This document shows, piece after piece, positions 33,023 through 40,211 of a stretch of 64,000 bases of DNA (positions are counted from its first letter, which is position 1; each line of letters begins with the position of its first letter). Below the pieces are notes generated by a model, which saw only the letters and a list, made by a program, of their open reading frames with translations, searched no databases and was not told where the DNA came from. A program made the translations under genes and the position numbers. This stretch comes from Pyxidicoccus parkwaysis (GTDB taxonomy: Bacteria; Myxococcota; Myxococcia; Myxococcales; Myxococcaceae), in assembly GCF_017301735.1 (NCBI RefSeq), contig NZ_CP071090.1, forward strand, positions 1,674,001 through 1,738,000, in the 5' to 3' direction.

Positions 33023-33919
33023 TCAGAAGCCGATGCCGGCGCCCACGTTGAGGGCCCACATGCGCGCGGTGCCGGGCATGCGGAGGTTGTCGGGCGTGTC
33101 CACGTCGATGCGCACGCCCGCGCGCGCGAAGCCGGAGCCGAGGCGGGCGCGGACGAAGGGCTCGAGGGAGAGCAGCGCGTCCCGGCCGTCCCACGTCGCC
33201 TCGGTGAGGCGCGGCGACACGACTTGAGCCCTCAGGCCGGGCTCCAGGAAGCCCATTCCGAGCGAGGCCTCCGCGCTGGCCTGCGCGACGAAGTGGGTGT
33301 CCTCGGACGAGTGCGAGACGGGCACCAGCATGCCCACGGCCACGTCGGCGCGGAATTGGAAGCCGGGCAGGTCCATGCCCACTGCGAGGGGCAGCACCAC
33401 GGAGGTGGTGTCGAGCGCCCAAAGCCACGGGTCCGCCAGTCCGCGCACGGCGGCGGCGGTGGCGTAGTTGGCACCCTCGGCGGCGGTGGCGGCTTCGCCG
33501 GTTTTGCGCGCGTCGCCACGCAGGGCGATGGGCAGGGCCACGGCCGCGCCCACGCGGGCGAAGAGGACGCCGTCCGCGGCGGTGCGGGTGTGGTGCAGGC
33601 CGACGAGGAGGTTGGACGGGCCGACATGGCTCCACTCGCGGCTGCTTCCCGACGCGAGCGTGGTGTACGGCAGTCCCCAGTCCAGGCGGAGCTGTCCGTG
33701 CTCGGACACCTTGAAGCCGGCGGAGAGCGTGGGCGAGAAGTGCCGCGTGGACACGTCGTTCAGCCGGGGCGCCGACGAGAAGAGGAGGGTGGTGGCGATG
33801 AAGCTGTCCGGCTCGCGGACCTGCGCCGAGGCGGCGGTGCTCGCGAGCGCGAGGCAGGTGGCGAGAAGCCACGCGGCGGCCCGGCGATGCGGGGCGCGAA
33901 GGCGGAGAAGTGTCTGCAT
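33023..33919 (-). CDS. Porin-like or transporter-like outer membrane protein, unknown
   Basis: The start at 33919 places a signal peptide at the N-terminus (MQTLLRLRAPHRRAAAWLL, ending STAASAQ), giving 298 residues. The mature protein alternates short hydrophobic strands with Gly/Asp turns (LSAGFKVSEHGQLRLDWGL, FRADVAVGMLVPVS, ASLGMGFLEPGL) and ends LNVGAGIGF with a terminal Phe, as in outer-membrane beta-barrels of 10-12 strands. No family-specific motif. The ribosome site is weak. It may be a small channel or an adhesin-type barrel. The promoter region abuts the repeat array at 34132. Confidence 0.7.
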   Translation of the reverse strand: MQTLLRLRAPHRRAAAWLLATCLALASTAASAQVREPDSFIATTLLFSSAPRLNDVSTRHFSPTLSAGFKVSEHGQLRLDWGLPYTTLASGSSREWSHVGPSNLLVGLHHTRTAADGVLFARVGAAVALPIALRGDARKTGEAATAAEGANYATAAAVRGLADPWLWALDTTSVVLPLAVGMDLPGFQFRADVAVGMLVPVSHSSEDTHFVAQASAEASLGMGFLEPGLRAQVVSPRLTEATWDGRDALLSLEPFVRARLGSGFARAGVRIDVDTPDNLRMPGTARMWALNVGAGIGF

Positions 33920-34131
33920 ACGGTGTTTCCCGTGAGGCCTGCCCGGCTCACGGCCCCCTGTACTTCCTGGAACACCGGTACTGACGAAGTCGGTCACCCG
34001 GCCTTCAACACTTCGGCTGATTTTTCGCCGTCCGTGCACGGGCGGACATGACGGCGCCGCCGCGTCTCATCCTGCGACAGTCCAAGAACGTGCGCTCATG
34101 CTCGCTCCACACGGCTCCGGGTGTGCCGGAA
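33920..34131. other. Intergenic region before the palindromic repeat array
   Basis: These 212 bases hold no convincing gene. The final 60 bases resemble a decayed copy of the repeat unit that follows: AAGAACGTGCGCTC near 34085 echoes the palindrome, and GGGTGTGCCGGAA just before 34132 echoes the unit end (GGGCCAG-n-CTGGAA). An A/T-richer stretch near 34010-34030 could hold the promoter of the minus-strand porin-like gene. Confidence 0.4.
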
Positions 34132-34267
34132 GGAACGCTCGTTCCAGGGAACGCGTGGCGGTGGAGGTGGCGCCCCCGGGGCCAGGGGCTCGGAAGGAAC
34201 GTTCGTTCCAGGGAGCACACTCGCATGGAGGTGGCTCCGTCTGCGGGCCAGCGCTGGAAGGAACGGT
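34132..34267. repeat. Palindromic tandem repeats, left part (64-bp units)
   Basis: GGAACG-N2-CGTTCC begins units at 34132 and 34196, exactly 64 bases apart; a third start, GGAACG, is at 34260 and is cut by the insertion sequence. Beyond the palindrome the units share CAGGGA, TGGAGGTGGC and a GGGCCAG-to-GGAA end. The arms pair perfectly around a CT or TT centre. Confidence 0.8.
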
Positions 34268-35847
34268 CCTTAGGATTCAACAGAACTCAGGGCCCGAGCC
34301 GCGAGCCATCCCTCCAGTGCGGAGGAGAGCCTGTCCTGGCCTCGCGCGAGCGTCTGCCAGCCGGGGCGTCCGTTGTATTTGAGGTGGCCGCCCAGCCCGG
34401 CCAGGGCCAGGAGTGCCTCGCCGCAGGTGGGCTCGGGGCCGAGCGTCACGCGCACCGAGAGATGGCGCAGCAGCGCCATTTCGTCAGGGCTGAAGAGGTC
34501 GGTCGCGGCGGTGGCAGGGGCCTGGTGCGCCAGCGTTCTGAGGGCCAGCAGGCGCCAGGCCAGCGGAAGCAGGAGCGCCAGGGCATTGAGGAGCGCGTGA
34601 AGACTCATCAACTGGCGCTTCTCGAGGGCGCAGCCCGTCTTGAGGGCCTTGAAGAGCTCCTCCACGCTCCAGCGTGCCCGGTAGCAATCCACCACGTGGG
34701 CGACGGCTTCAGGGGTGTCCACCGGCAACGTCGTCAGCAACACCCAGCGTACCGGTGGCTGGCCCTCGGGAGGATACGGCTCCACCACCTCCACCGCATT
34801 GAGGGTCAGGGCGGCAGGCACGTCCTCATCGCGTTGAGAGTACTCGCTGGCCTTGAGGACCAGCCCGCCTCGGGCACGTACCTCGAGGTGGGCGGTGCGG
34901 CCCTCGCGTGCAGGCTGCTTCTTGGCGGGCGCGCCCCCGTTGCGGCCTTTCCACTTCGCCTTGGCCGCTCCCAGGGACACCTCTCGCGTCAGCAGCACCG
35001 GTGCAGCTTCGAGGGCGGCGTGCAGGCAGCGGGCCGAGTCCGTCTGCGAGGCCCCCGCGTCCACCCGCCGGTCGAAGCGGGTGCGGATGACGAAGGCGCA
35101 GCCCTGACGCATCAGCATGGAGAAGAGGCGAAAGCTGTCGGCCTCCTGGTCCATAACGTGCACCACGTCAGACACGCCGGCCTCGGTGCATCGCTGCTGC
35201 ACGGTGTACGCCAGTTGCTGCCACATTTCCGACTCGCGCGCGTCCGGGGGGCGCGCCTGGCTTTCCTTCTTCTGCTGCGCAAGCGAGCGCTTGGGACGGG
35301 AGGCCCGCACGTGGGGGTGCAGTCCAACAACGCCCAGCGGGTGCGCCAGCAAGTGCTGGGGCGCGGGCAGAGCGCAGGCGAGTGCCAGGTGCGCCTCGAA
35401 GCCCGATTCGCCGTGGCTCAAAGTGCCCAGCCCCGTGCGCACTCCTGCCTCGCTGCCCAAGAAGCGGATATTCGTGGTGTCATGCGCGACGACCAGCGGG
35501 TGCCCCTGGGCCGCGGCGGCTCGGCAGCGCTCCAGACTCTGCGCAATATGGGGCGCCAGCACGTCCTCCCACGCCACCTTCTGATTGCTCAGCAAGCGGT
35601 AGCAACCCTCCAGCTCCGCCGCACCTCGGCAGGCCACCGGAAAGCTAGTGTCGGGCGCAGGTGCCAGCCGCTCGGCGATGGCCACCAACCGTTGGGTGCG
35701 GCGCGCGTCCCCGAGCGCCGCGGACGCATACTCCTCTGCAACGGCAGGCAGCTGGGCTGAAGAGCAGGGAGGCGTGCCGGCCGCAGCTTTCTTCTGGGGC
35801 AAGAGCATCCCCAGGCAACCCGCCTCGCAATCTGTTGAATCCTAAGG
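34268..35847 (-). mobile_element. IS4-family (IS50/Tn5-like) insertion sequence
   Basis: A 17-bp inverted repeat bounds the element: CCTTAGGATTCAACAGA (34268-34284) and its exact complement at 35831-35847. It contains one transposase gene read on the minus strand. The element sits in the third unit of the palindromic array. Flanking bases GGAACGGTCC (left) and GGAACGTTCG (right) match at 8 of 10 positions: they could be a target duplication that has drifted, or simply two array palindromes. About 1.58 kb, no passenger gene. Confidence 0.88.
34270..35808 (-). CDS. IS4-family transposase (Tn5/IS50-like)
   Basis: The 512-residue transposase has the Tn5-type N-terminus LGDARRTQRLVAIAERLA and then the RNase-H-like DDE core: Asp110 in VAHDTTNIRFLG, Asp220 in VMDQEADSFRLF, and Glu383 in YRARWSVEELFKALKTG, which is the Y-(2)-R-(3)-E-(6)-K signature of IS4 enzymes. 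All catalytic residues are present and the frame is intact from inverted repeat to inverted repeat, so it may still be active. The stop lies only two bases inside the right-hand inverted repeat. GAGGCGGG upstream of the ATG is a plausible ribosome site. Codon use is slightly less biased than in neighbouring genes. Confidence 0.92.
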   Translation of the reverse strand: MLLPQKKAAAGTPPCSSAQLPAVAEEYASAALGDARRTQRLVAIAERLAPAPDTSFPVACRGAAELEGCYRLLSNQKVAWEDVLAPHIAQSLERCRAAAAQGHPLVVAHDTTNIRFLGSEAGVRTGLGTLSHGESGFEAHLALACALPAPQHLLAHPLGVVGLHPHVRASRPKRSLAQQKKESQARPPDARESEMWQQLAYTVQQRCTEAGVSDVVHVMDQEADSFRLFSMLMRQGCAFVIRTRFDRRVDAGASQTDSARCLHAALEAAPVLLTREVSLGAAKAKWKGRNGGAPAKKQPAREGRTAHLEVRARGGLVLKASEYSQRDEDVPAALTLNAVEVVEPYPPEGQPPVRWVLLTTLPVDTPEAVAHVVDCYRARWSVEELFKALKTGCALEKRQLMSLHALLNALALLLPLAWRLLALRTLAHQAPATAATDLFSPDEMALLRHLSVRVTLGPEPTCGEALLALAGLGGHLKYNGRPGWQTLARGQDRLSSALEGWLAARALSSVES

Positions 35848-35924
35848 AACGTTCGTTCCAGGAGTCACGTGCGGGGGCTGTCGTCCCTCTCGCCGCCGGT
35901 CATTCCGGCAGGAACGCTCGTTCC
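35846..35924. repeat. Palindromic tandem repeats, right part
   Basis: GGAACG-N2-CGTTCC occurs at 35846-35859 and 35911-35924, 65 bases apart, each followed by AGGAGTCACG. They continue the array found left of the insertion sequence. The array ends 40 bases before the rtcR stop codon. Confidence 0.8.
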
Positions 35925-35965
35925 AGGAGTCACGCGCCCGGAGGACAGGGGCCCCTCGTTGCGGA

Positions 35966-37615
35966 TCAGGCCACTTCAGCAGCGCCGCGCCCGCTGACGT
36001 CCGCCCACGTGAGGCCGAAGCGCGCGAGGTACTTCTTCAGCCGGTCCGCGTCGTTGACGCTCTTCTTCTGCGCACGCGACTGCGCGAACAGCACGCGTCC
36101 GGCGTCCGAAAGCGTGCGCGACGCCCGGCACACGCTCAGCACGTCCGCGAGCTGCACACGGTCGAACCTGTCCAGCTCTCGCGCCAGGTCCTCGCCCAGA
36201 ATCTCCGCCACCAGGTCCGTCGCACCGGTGCGTGAATCGGCGGCACGCGCCCCCGCCGGACGCCACTGCTCGCGCAGCCGGGCAAGCTCCTCGTCCACCA
36301 CCTCGCGAGTAATCCGCCCACCGGCGGCGAGCGTGGCCATGCGCAGCACGGCGGCATTCAAGTCCCGGAAGTTGCCGGACCACCGCGCATCCGGCGACGT
36401 GGCGAACCCGAGGAACCGCTCCTGCGCCTCCTTGTTCATGGTGACGCGCGCGCCCATGGCCTCGGAGGCCTGGTCCAGCTCGTAGAGGAGGTTGGGCGGA
36501 ATGTCCTCCGGACGCTCGCGCAGCGCGGGCAGCCGGAAGGTCCACAGGTTGATGCGCGCGAGCAAGTCCTCCCGGAAGCGCCCGCGCTCCACCTCCGCCT
36601 GGAGGTCGCGGTTGGTGCCGGCGATGAGCTGGAAGTCGCTCTCCACCTCCTTGTCCGAGCCCACCGGCAGGAAGCGCTTGTCCTCCAGCGCGCGCAGCAA
36701 CATGGCCTGCTCGTCCGCGCCCAGCTCGCCAATCTCGTCGAGGAACAGCACGCCACCATTCGCCTGCCGCAGCAGACCGGGCCTGTCCTGCAATGCGCCG
36801 GTGAACGCTCCCTTTACGTGGCCGAAGAGCGCGGACATGGCGCCATCACCGCGCAGCGTGGCGCAGTTGAGGTCCACGAAGGGCCCGGCCACACCGCGCC
36901 GCGCCTTCTTCAGCGCGTAGACGCGGCGCGCGAGCTGCGACTTGCCCGCGCCCGTGGGGCCCGTAATCAGGAGCGGTGCCTTCGACTGTACGGCCACCTG
37001 TTCAATCCGCTCGATGAGCCGGTTGAAGGCGGGGTTGAGCGTGTCGATGCCGGCCTTGAGGAAGGACAGACCCTCGCGCTGCTCCTGCCGGAAGCGCGCG
37101 GCCAGCGTGTCGTACTGCGACAGGTCCAGGTCGATGAGCGTGTGTGAGCCCGGACCGGAGCGCTCTCTCCCGGTGCCCCCGGGCGACACCTGCACCAGCC
37201 TCCCGGGGATGAGCCGGCTCTCCACCAGGAGGAACATGCAGATCTGCGCGATGTGCGTGCCCGTGGTGATGTGGACGAGGTAGTCCTCCTCCTCGGGGTT
37301 GAAGGTGTAGCCGCGCACGTAGTCGAGCAGCGCGCCGTACGTCTCCTCCAGGTCCCACGGGTTGCGGATGTCCAGCACCGTGGGCCGCACCTCCGTCTCC
37401 GGTGACACCTGGCCGATGTCCGCCAGCAGCGTGCCTGCAATCGACACCGCGTTGGGCGGGTGCAGCAACTCCAGCCGGTGCACCACCAGGTCCTCCTGCT
37501 GGCACAGCGCCACCGTGGGCCGCCACTTCGCCCACCGCTGCGGCCCCTGTCCCGTGTCCAGCGTCGTCCCCAGCATCCCGAGGACCACCGTCTTGCGCGC
37601 CAGAGTCTTCGCCAT
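35966..37615 (-). CDS. rtcR: RtcR, sigma-54-dependent activator of RNA repair genes
   Basis: The 549-residue regulator starts with a CARF-type ligand domain (VVLGMLGTTLDTGQGPQRWA, and VHITTGTHIAQICMFLL), the sensor that in RtcR responds to cyclic-phosphate-ended RNA or related oligonucleotides. A sigma-54 AAA+ domain follows from about residue 190: Walker A in ITGPTGAGKSQLARR, the sigma-54 contact loop GAFTGA in FGHVKGAFTGALQDR, Walker B GVLFLDEIGEL, and an R-finger region. The C-terminus is a helix-turn-helix (LSVCRASRTLSDAGRVLF). It is divergent from rtcB with a sigma-54 promoter in the gap, which is the expected arrangement. Confidence 0.95.
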   Translation of the reverse strand: MAKTLARKTVVLGMLGTTLDTGQGPQRWAKWRPTVALCQQEDLVVHRLELLHPPNAVSIAGTLLADIGQVSPETEVRPTVLDIRNPWDLEETYGALLDYVRGYTFNPEEEDYLVHITTGTHIAQICMFLLVESRLIPGRLVQVSPGGTGRERSGPGSHTLIDLDLSQYDTLAARFRQEQREGLSFLKAGIDTLNPAFNRLIERIEQVAVQSKAPLLITGPTGAGKSQLARRVYALKKARRGVAGPFVDLNCATLRGDGAMSALFGHVKGAFTGALQDRPGLLRQANGGVLFLDEIGELGADEQAMLLRALEDKRFLPVGSDKEVESDFQLIAGTNRDLQAEVERGRFREDLLARINLWTFRLPALRERPEDIPPNLLYELDQASEAMGARVTMNKEAQERFLGFATSPDARWSGNFRDLNAAVLRMATLAAGGRITREVVDEELARLREQWRPAGARAADSRTGATDLVAEILGEDLARELDRFDRVQLADVLSVCRASRTLSDAGRVLFAQSRAQKKSVNDADRLKKYLARFGLTWADVSGRGAAEVA

Positions 37616-37617
37616 GC

Positions 37618-37644
37618 GGATAGGACTTTATCCCAAAAGATAGG
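37618..37644. promoter_or_regulatory. Candidate RtcR binding sites (inverted GGATA/TATCC)
   Basis: GGATA (37618-37622) and TATCC (37629-37633) form one inverted repeat, and TATC (37629-37632) with GATA (37639-37642) forms an overlapping one. They begin three bases upstream of the rtcR start codon and 43 bases before the sigma-54 promoter, a suitable place for an activator bound upstream. GATAGG occurs here twice and again before rtcA at 39130. Confidence 0.5.
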
Positions 37645-37686
37645 CGAAGGCACCCCGTGTGGAGGGGCTTCCCTCGGAAGAAGGGT

Positions 37687-37702
37687 TGGCACGCCGGCTG
37701 CT
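37687..37702 (+). promoter_or_regulatory. Sigma-54 promoter of rtcB
   Basis: TGGCACG-N4-CTGCT matches the -24/-12 consensus with the invariant GG (37688-37689) and GC (37700-37701) correctly spaced. It faces rtcB and lies opposite the sigma-54 activator gene rtcR. Confidence 0.85.
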
Positions 37703-37760
37703 CTACCTCCCGACGTGCCCGGGACGCAGAGCCCGGGCGGACGACCGAAAGGTGAAGACG

Positions 37761-38996
37761 ATGAACCGCGACAACGTGAGCTACGAGGTGCTGTCGGACG
37801 AGGCGGGTCGCCCCATCAAGGCGTGGACGGTGGGTGTGCCGTTCGAGGATGAGGCGAAGAAGCAGCTCAAGAACGTCCGGGGCCTGCCCTTCATCCACAA
37901 GTGGGTCGCGGTGATGCCGGACGTGCACCGTGGTTACGGCGCGACGGTGGGTAGCGTCGTCCCGACGGTGGGCGCGGTGGTGCCGGCGGCGGTGGGCGTG
38001 GACATCGGTTGCGGGATGATTGCGGTGCGCACGACGCTGCGCGCGGACCAGCTTCCGGACTCGCTGCGCGGGGTGCGCTCGGCGATTGAGCGCGCGGTTC
38101 CGCACGGCCGTACGGACAACGGCGGCCGTAACGACGCGGGTGCGTGGCGCTCGGCGCCGAAGGCCCACCAGGAGGAGTGGGCGCGGTTGATGGTGGGTTA
38201 CGACACCATCGTCGCGAAGCATCCTCGTATCGGCCGTGGGCCGGACCTGGCGCACCTCGGTACGCTCGGGACGGGTAACCACTTCATCGAGCTGTGCCTG
38301 GATGAGTCGGACGGCGTGTGGCTGATGTTGCACTCGGGTTCGCGCGGGGTGGGTAACCGCATCGGGAGCCACTTCATCGAGCTGGCGAAGGAGGACATGC
38401 GCCGGTTCTTCATCAACCTGCCCGACGCGGACCTGGCGTACCTGCCCGAGGGTACGGAGCACTTCGACGACTACGTCTTCGCGGTGAGCTGGGCGCAGGA
38501 CTACGCGGCGACGAACCGGCAGTTGATGCTGCACTCGGCGGTGGAGGCGCTGAAGCTGAGTGGTGAGCTGCCTCCGTTCGAGCTGGCGGAGGAGGCGGTG
38601 AACTGCCACCACAACTACATCTCCCGTGAGCACCACTTCGGGAAGAACTGCTTCGTGACGCGCAAGGGCGCGGTGCGGGCGCGCGAGGGTGACCTCGGCA
38701 TCATCCCCGGCAGCATGGGGGCGCGTTCGTACATCGTCCGCGGGAAGGGTAACGCGGATGCCTTCGACTCGTGCAGCCACGGCGCGGGCCGGGTGATGTC
38801 GCGTGAGGCGGCGAAGAAGCGCTTCACGCTCGAGGACCACGCGAAGGCGACGGCGGGCATCGAGTGCCGCAAGGACGTGGACGTCATCGACGAGACGCCG
38901 GCTGCGTACAAGCCCATCGATGCGGTGATGGCGGCGCAGGCGGACCTGGTGGAGGTCGTCCACACCCTGAAGCAGGTGGTGTGCGTGAAGGGGTAG
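37761..38996 (+). CDS. rtcB: RNA-splicing ligase RtcB
   Basis: The ATG at 37761 starts the conserved region (NRDNVSYEVL) and gives 411 residues; the frame upstream overlaps the promoter. RtcB joins 2',3'-cyclic phosphate or 3'-phosphate ends to 5'-OH ends using GTP and Mn2+. Visible signatures are MPDVHRGYGATVGSVVP, VGVDIGCGM with the metal Cys/Asp, LGTGNHFIEL, HSGSRGVGN, VNCHHNYISREHHFG with metal histidines, and FDSCSHGAGRVMSR, which holds the His that becomes guanylylated. It is the short bacterial form typical of rtcBA operons. Confidence 0.95.
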   Translation: MNRDNVSYEVLSDEAGRPIKAWTVGVPFEDEAKKQLKNVRGLPFIHKWVAVMPDVHRGYGATVGSVVPTVGAVVPAAVGVDIGCGMIAVRTTLRADQLPDSLRGVRSAIERAVPHGRTDNGGRNDAGAWRSAPKAHQEEWARLMVGYDTIVAKHPRIGRGPDLAHLGTLGTGNHFIELCLDESDGVWLMLHSGSRGVGNRIGSHFIELAKEDMRRFFINLPDADLAYLPEGTEHFDDYVFAVSWAQDYAATNRQLMLHSAVEALKLSGELPPFELAEEAVNCHHNYISREHHFGKNCFVTRKGAVRAREGDLGIIPGSMGARSYIVRGKGNADAFDSCSHGAGRVMSREAAKKRFTLEDHAKATAGIECRKDVDVIDETPAAYKPIDAVMAAQADLVEVVHTLKQVVCVKG

Positions 38997-39061
38997 GGCG
39001 CTCGAAGTCAATGACAACCCAGACACCCCACGAGGTGGCCATGCCGGGATGAAGACACCGA

Positions 39062-39126
39062 GGCGCCCGCTTCCCCCTGAGAGACCGAGAGGTCGCCAGG
39101 ACAGGGGGGAGCGGGCGCCGCTATTT
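39062..39126 (+). terminator. Large three-part hairpin with T-tract between rtcB and rtcA
   Basis: An 18-pair stem (39062-39079 with 39102-39119, a single G-U) encloses GACC-GAGA-GGTC, a small stem closed by a GAGA tetraloop (39083-39094). The sequence CTATTTTTGG follows. It looks like a strong intrinsic terminator or attenuator; the elaborate interior suggests more than plain termination. It lies 65 bases after the rtcB stop and 64 before the rtcA start. Confidence 0.7.
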
Positions 39127-39190
39127 TTGGATAGGTGTCAGGCTGTTCCGGATGGCGCGTGGGTCGCGGGGAGCGAGGAGGTTTCAAGAC

Positions 39191-40207
39191 ATGGTGCGCA
39201 TCGATGGTTCCAAGGGAGAGGGTGGCGGCCAGGTGCTGCGCACGTCGCTGGCGTTGTCGCTGGTGACGGGGACGCCGTTCACCATGACGAACATCCGCGC
39301 GGGCCGGGCGAAGCCGGGCCTGTTGCGCCAGCACCTGACGGGGGTGAAGGCCGCGGAGGCGGTGGGCGCGGCGGAGGTGTCCGGCGCGGAGCTGGGCTCG
39401 AAGGAGCTGACGTTCCGTCCGCGAGCGCTGGCGGCGGGCAACTATCACTTCTCGGTGGGCACGGCGGGCAGTGCGACGCTGGTGCTGCAGACGGTGCTTC
39501 CGGCGCTGTTGATGGCGCAGGCGCCGTCCACGCTGATGCTGGAAGGTGGGACGCACAACCCGGCGGCGCCGCCGTTCGACTTCCTGCGGCGGGCGTACCT
39601 GCCGCTGCTGAAGCGGATGGGGCCGGAGGTGGAGGCGACGCTGGAGCGGCCGGGCTTCTTCCCGGCGGGAGGCGGGAAGTTCCGCGTGAATGTGCACCCG
39701 GCGCCGCTGAAGCCGCTGAGCCTGCTGGAGCGCGGAAGGGTGCTGCGCCGCGACGTGAAGGCGGTGGTGGCGATGATTCCGTTCGACGTGGCGAAGCGCG
39801 AGCTCGACACGGTGGCCGGAGCGCTGAAGTGGCGGCCGGACGAGCTGCGCACGGAGGAACTGAAGCGCGCGCCGGGTCCGGGGAACGTGCTCATGGCGGA
39901 GGTGGAGAGCGAGCACGTGACGGAGGTCTTCACCGCGTTCGGTGAGCGCGGGAAGCGGGCGGAGGCAGTGGGCGAGGAGGTGGCGGCGGAGGTGAAGCGC
40001 TACCTGAACGCGGAGGTGCCGGTGGGCGAGCACCTGTGTGACCAACTGCTGCTGCTGCTCGCGCTGGCGAAGGGAGGCACCTTCCGCACGCTGCCGCTGG
40101 ATGGGCACGCGGAGACGCAGCTCCACACCATGGCTCACTTCCTGGACGTGAAGGTCCAGGTCCGGGAAGTGTCTCGCGAGGTGCGCGAGGTGGAAGTGCG
40201 CGGGTAG
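39191..40207 (+). CDS. rtcA: RNA 3'-terminal phosphate cyclase RtcA
   Basis: ATG at 39191 follows GAGGAGG by nine bases. The 338-residue enzyme shows the cyclase signatures: MVRIDGSKGEGGGQVLRTSLALS, the family motif with the ATP loop, IRAGRAKPGLLRQHL, RGFFPAGGGK-like RPGFFPAGGGKFRV, and LPLDGHAETQLHTM with the His that is adenylylated. It converts RNA 3'-phosphates to 2',3'-cyclic phosphates for RtcB. A large hairpin stands between it and rtcB, so its expression may be separately adjusted. It is convergent with the helicase gene, four bases apart. Confidence 0.94.
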   Translation: MVRIDGSKGEGGGQVLRTSLALSLVTGTPFTMTNIRAGRAKPGLLRQHLTGVKAAEAVGAAEVSGAELGSKELTFRPRALAAGNYHFSVGTAGSATLVLQTVLPALLMAQAPSTLMLEGGTHNPAAPPFDFLRRAYLPLLKRMGPEVEATLERPGFFPAGGGKFRVNVHPAPLKPLSLLERGRVLRRDVKAVVAMIPFDVAKRELDTVAGALKWRPDELRTEELKRAPGPGNVLMAEVESEHVTEVFTAFGERGKRAEAVGEEVAAEVKRYLNAEVPVGEHLCDQLLLLLALAKGGTFRTLPLDGHAETQLHTMAHFLDVKVQVREVSREVREVEVRG

Positions 40208-40211
40208 CGCC

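Noticed and set aside
34260..35855. Clean 9-bp target duplication for the insertion sequence
   Set aside because: The best flank match is 8 of 10, and both flanks are also repeat palindromes, so a true duplication cannot be claimed.
34132..35924. CRISPR array
   Set aside because: Units are palindromic and the intervening segments are themselves similar, with only about five copies and no cas genes.
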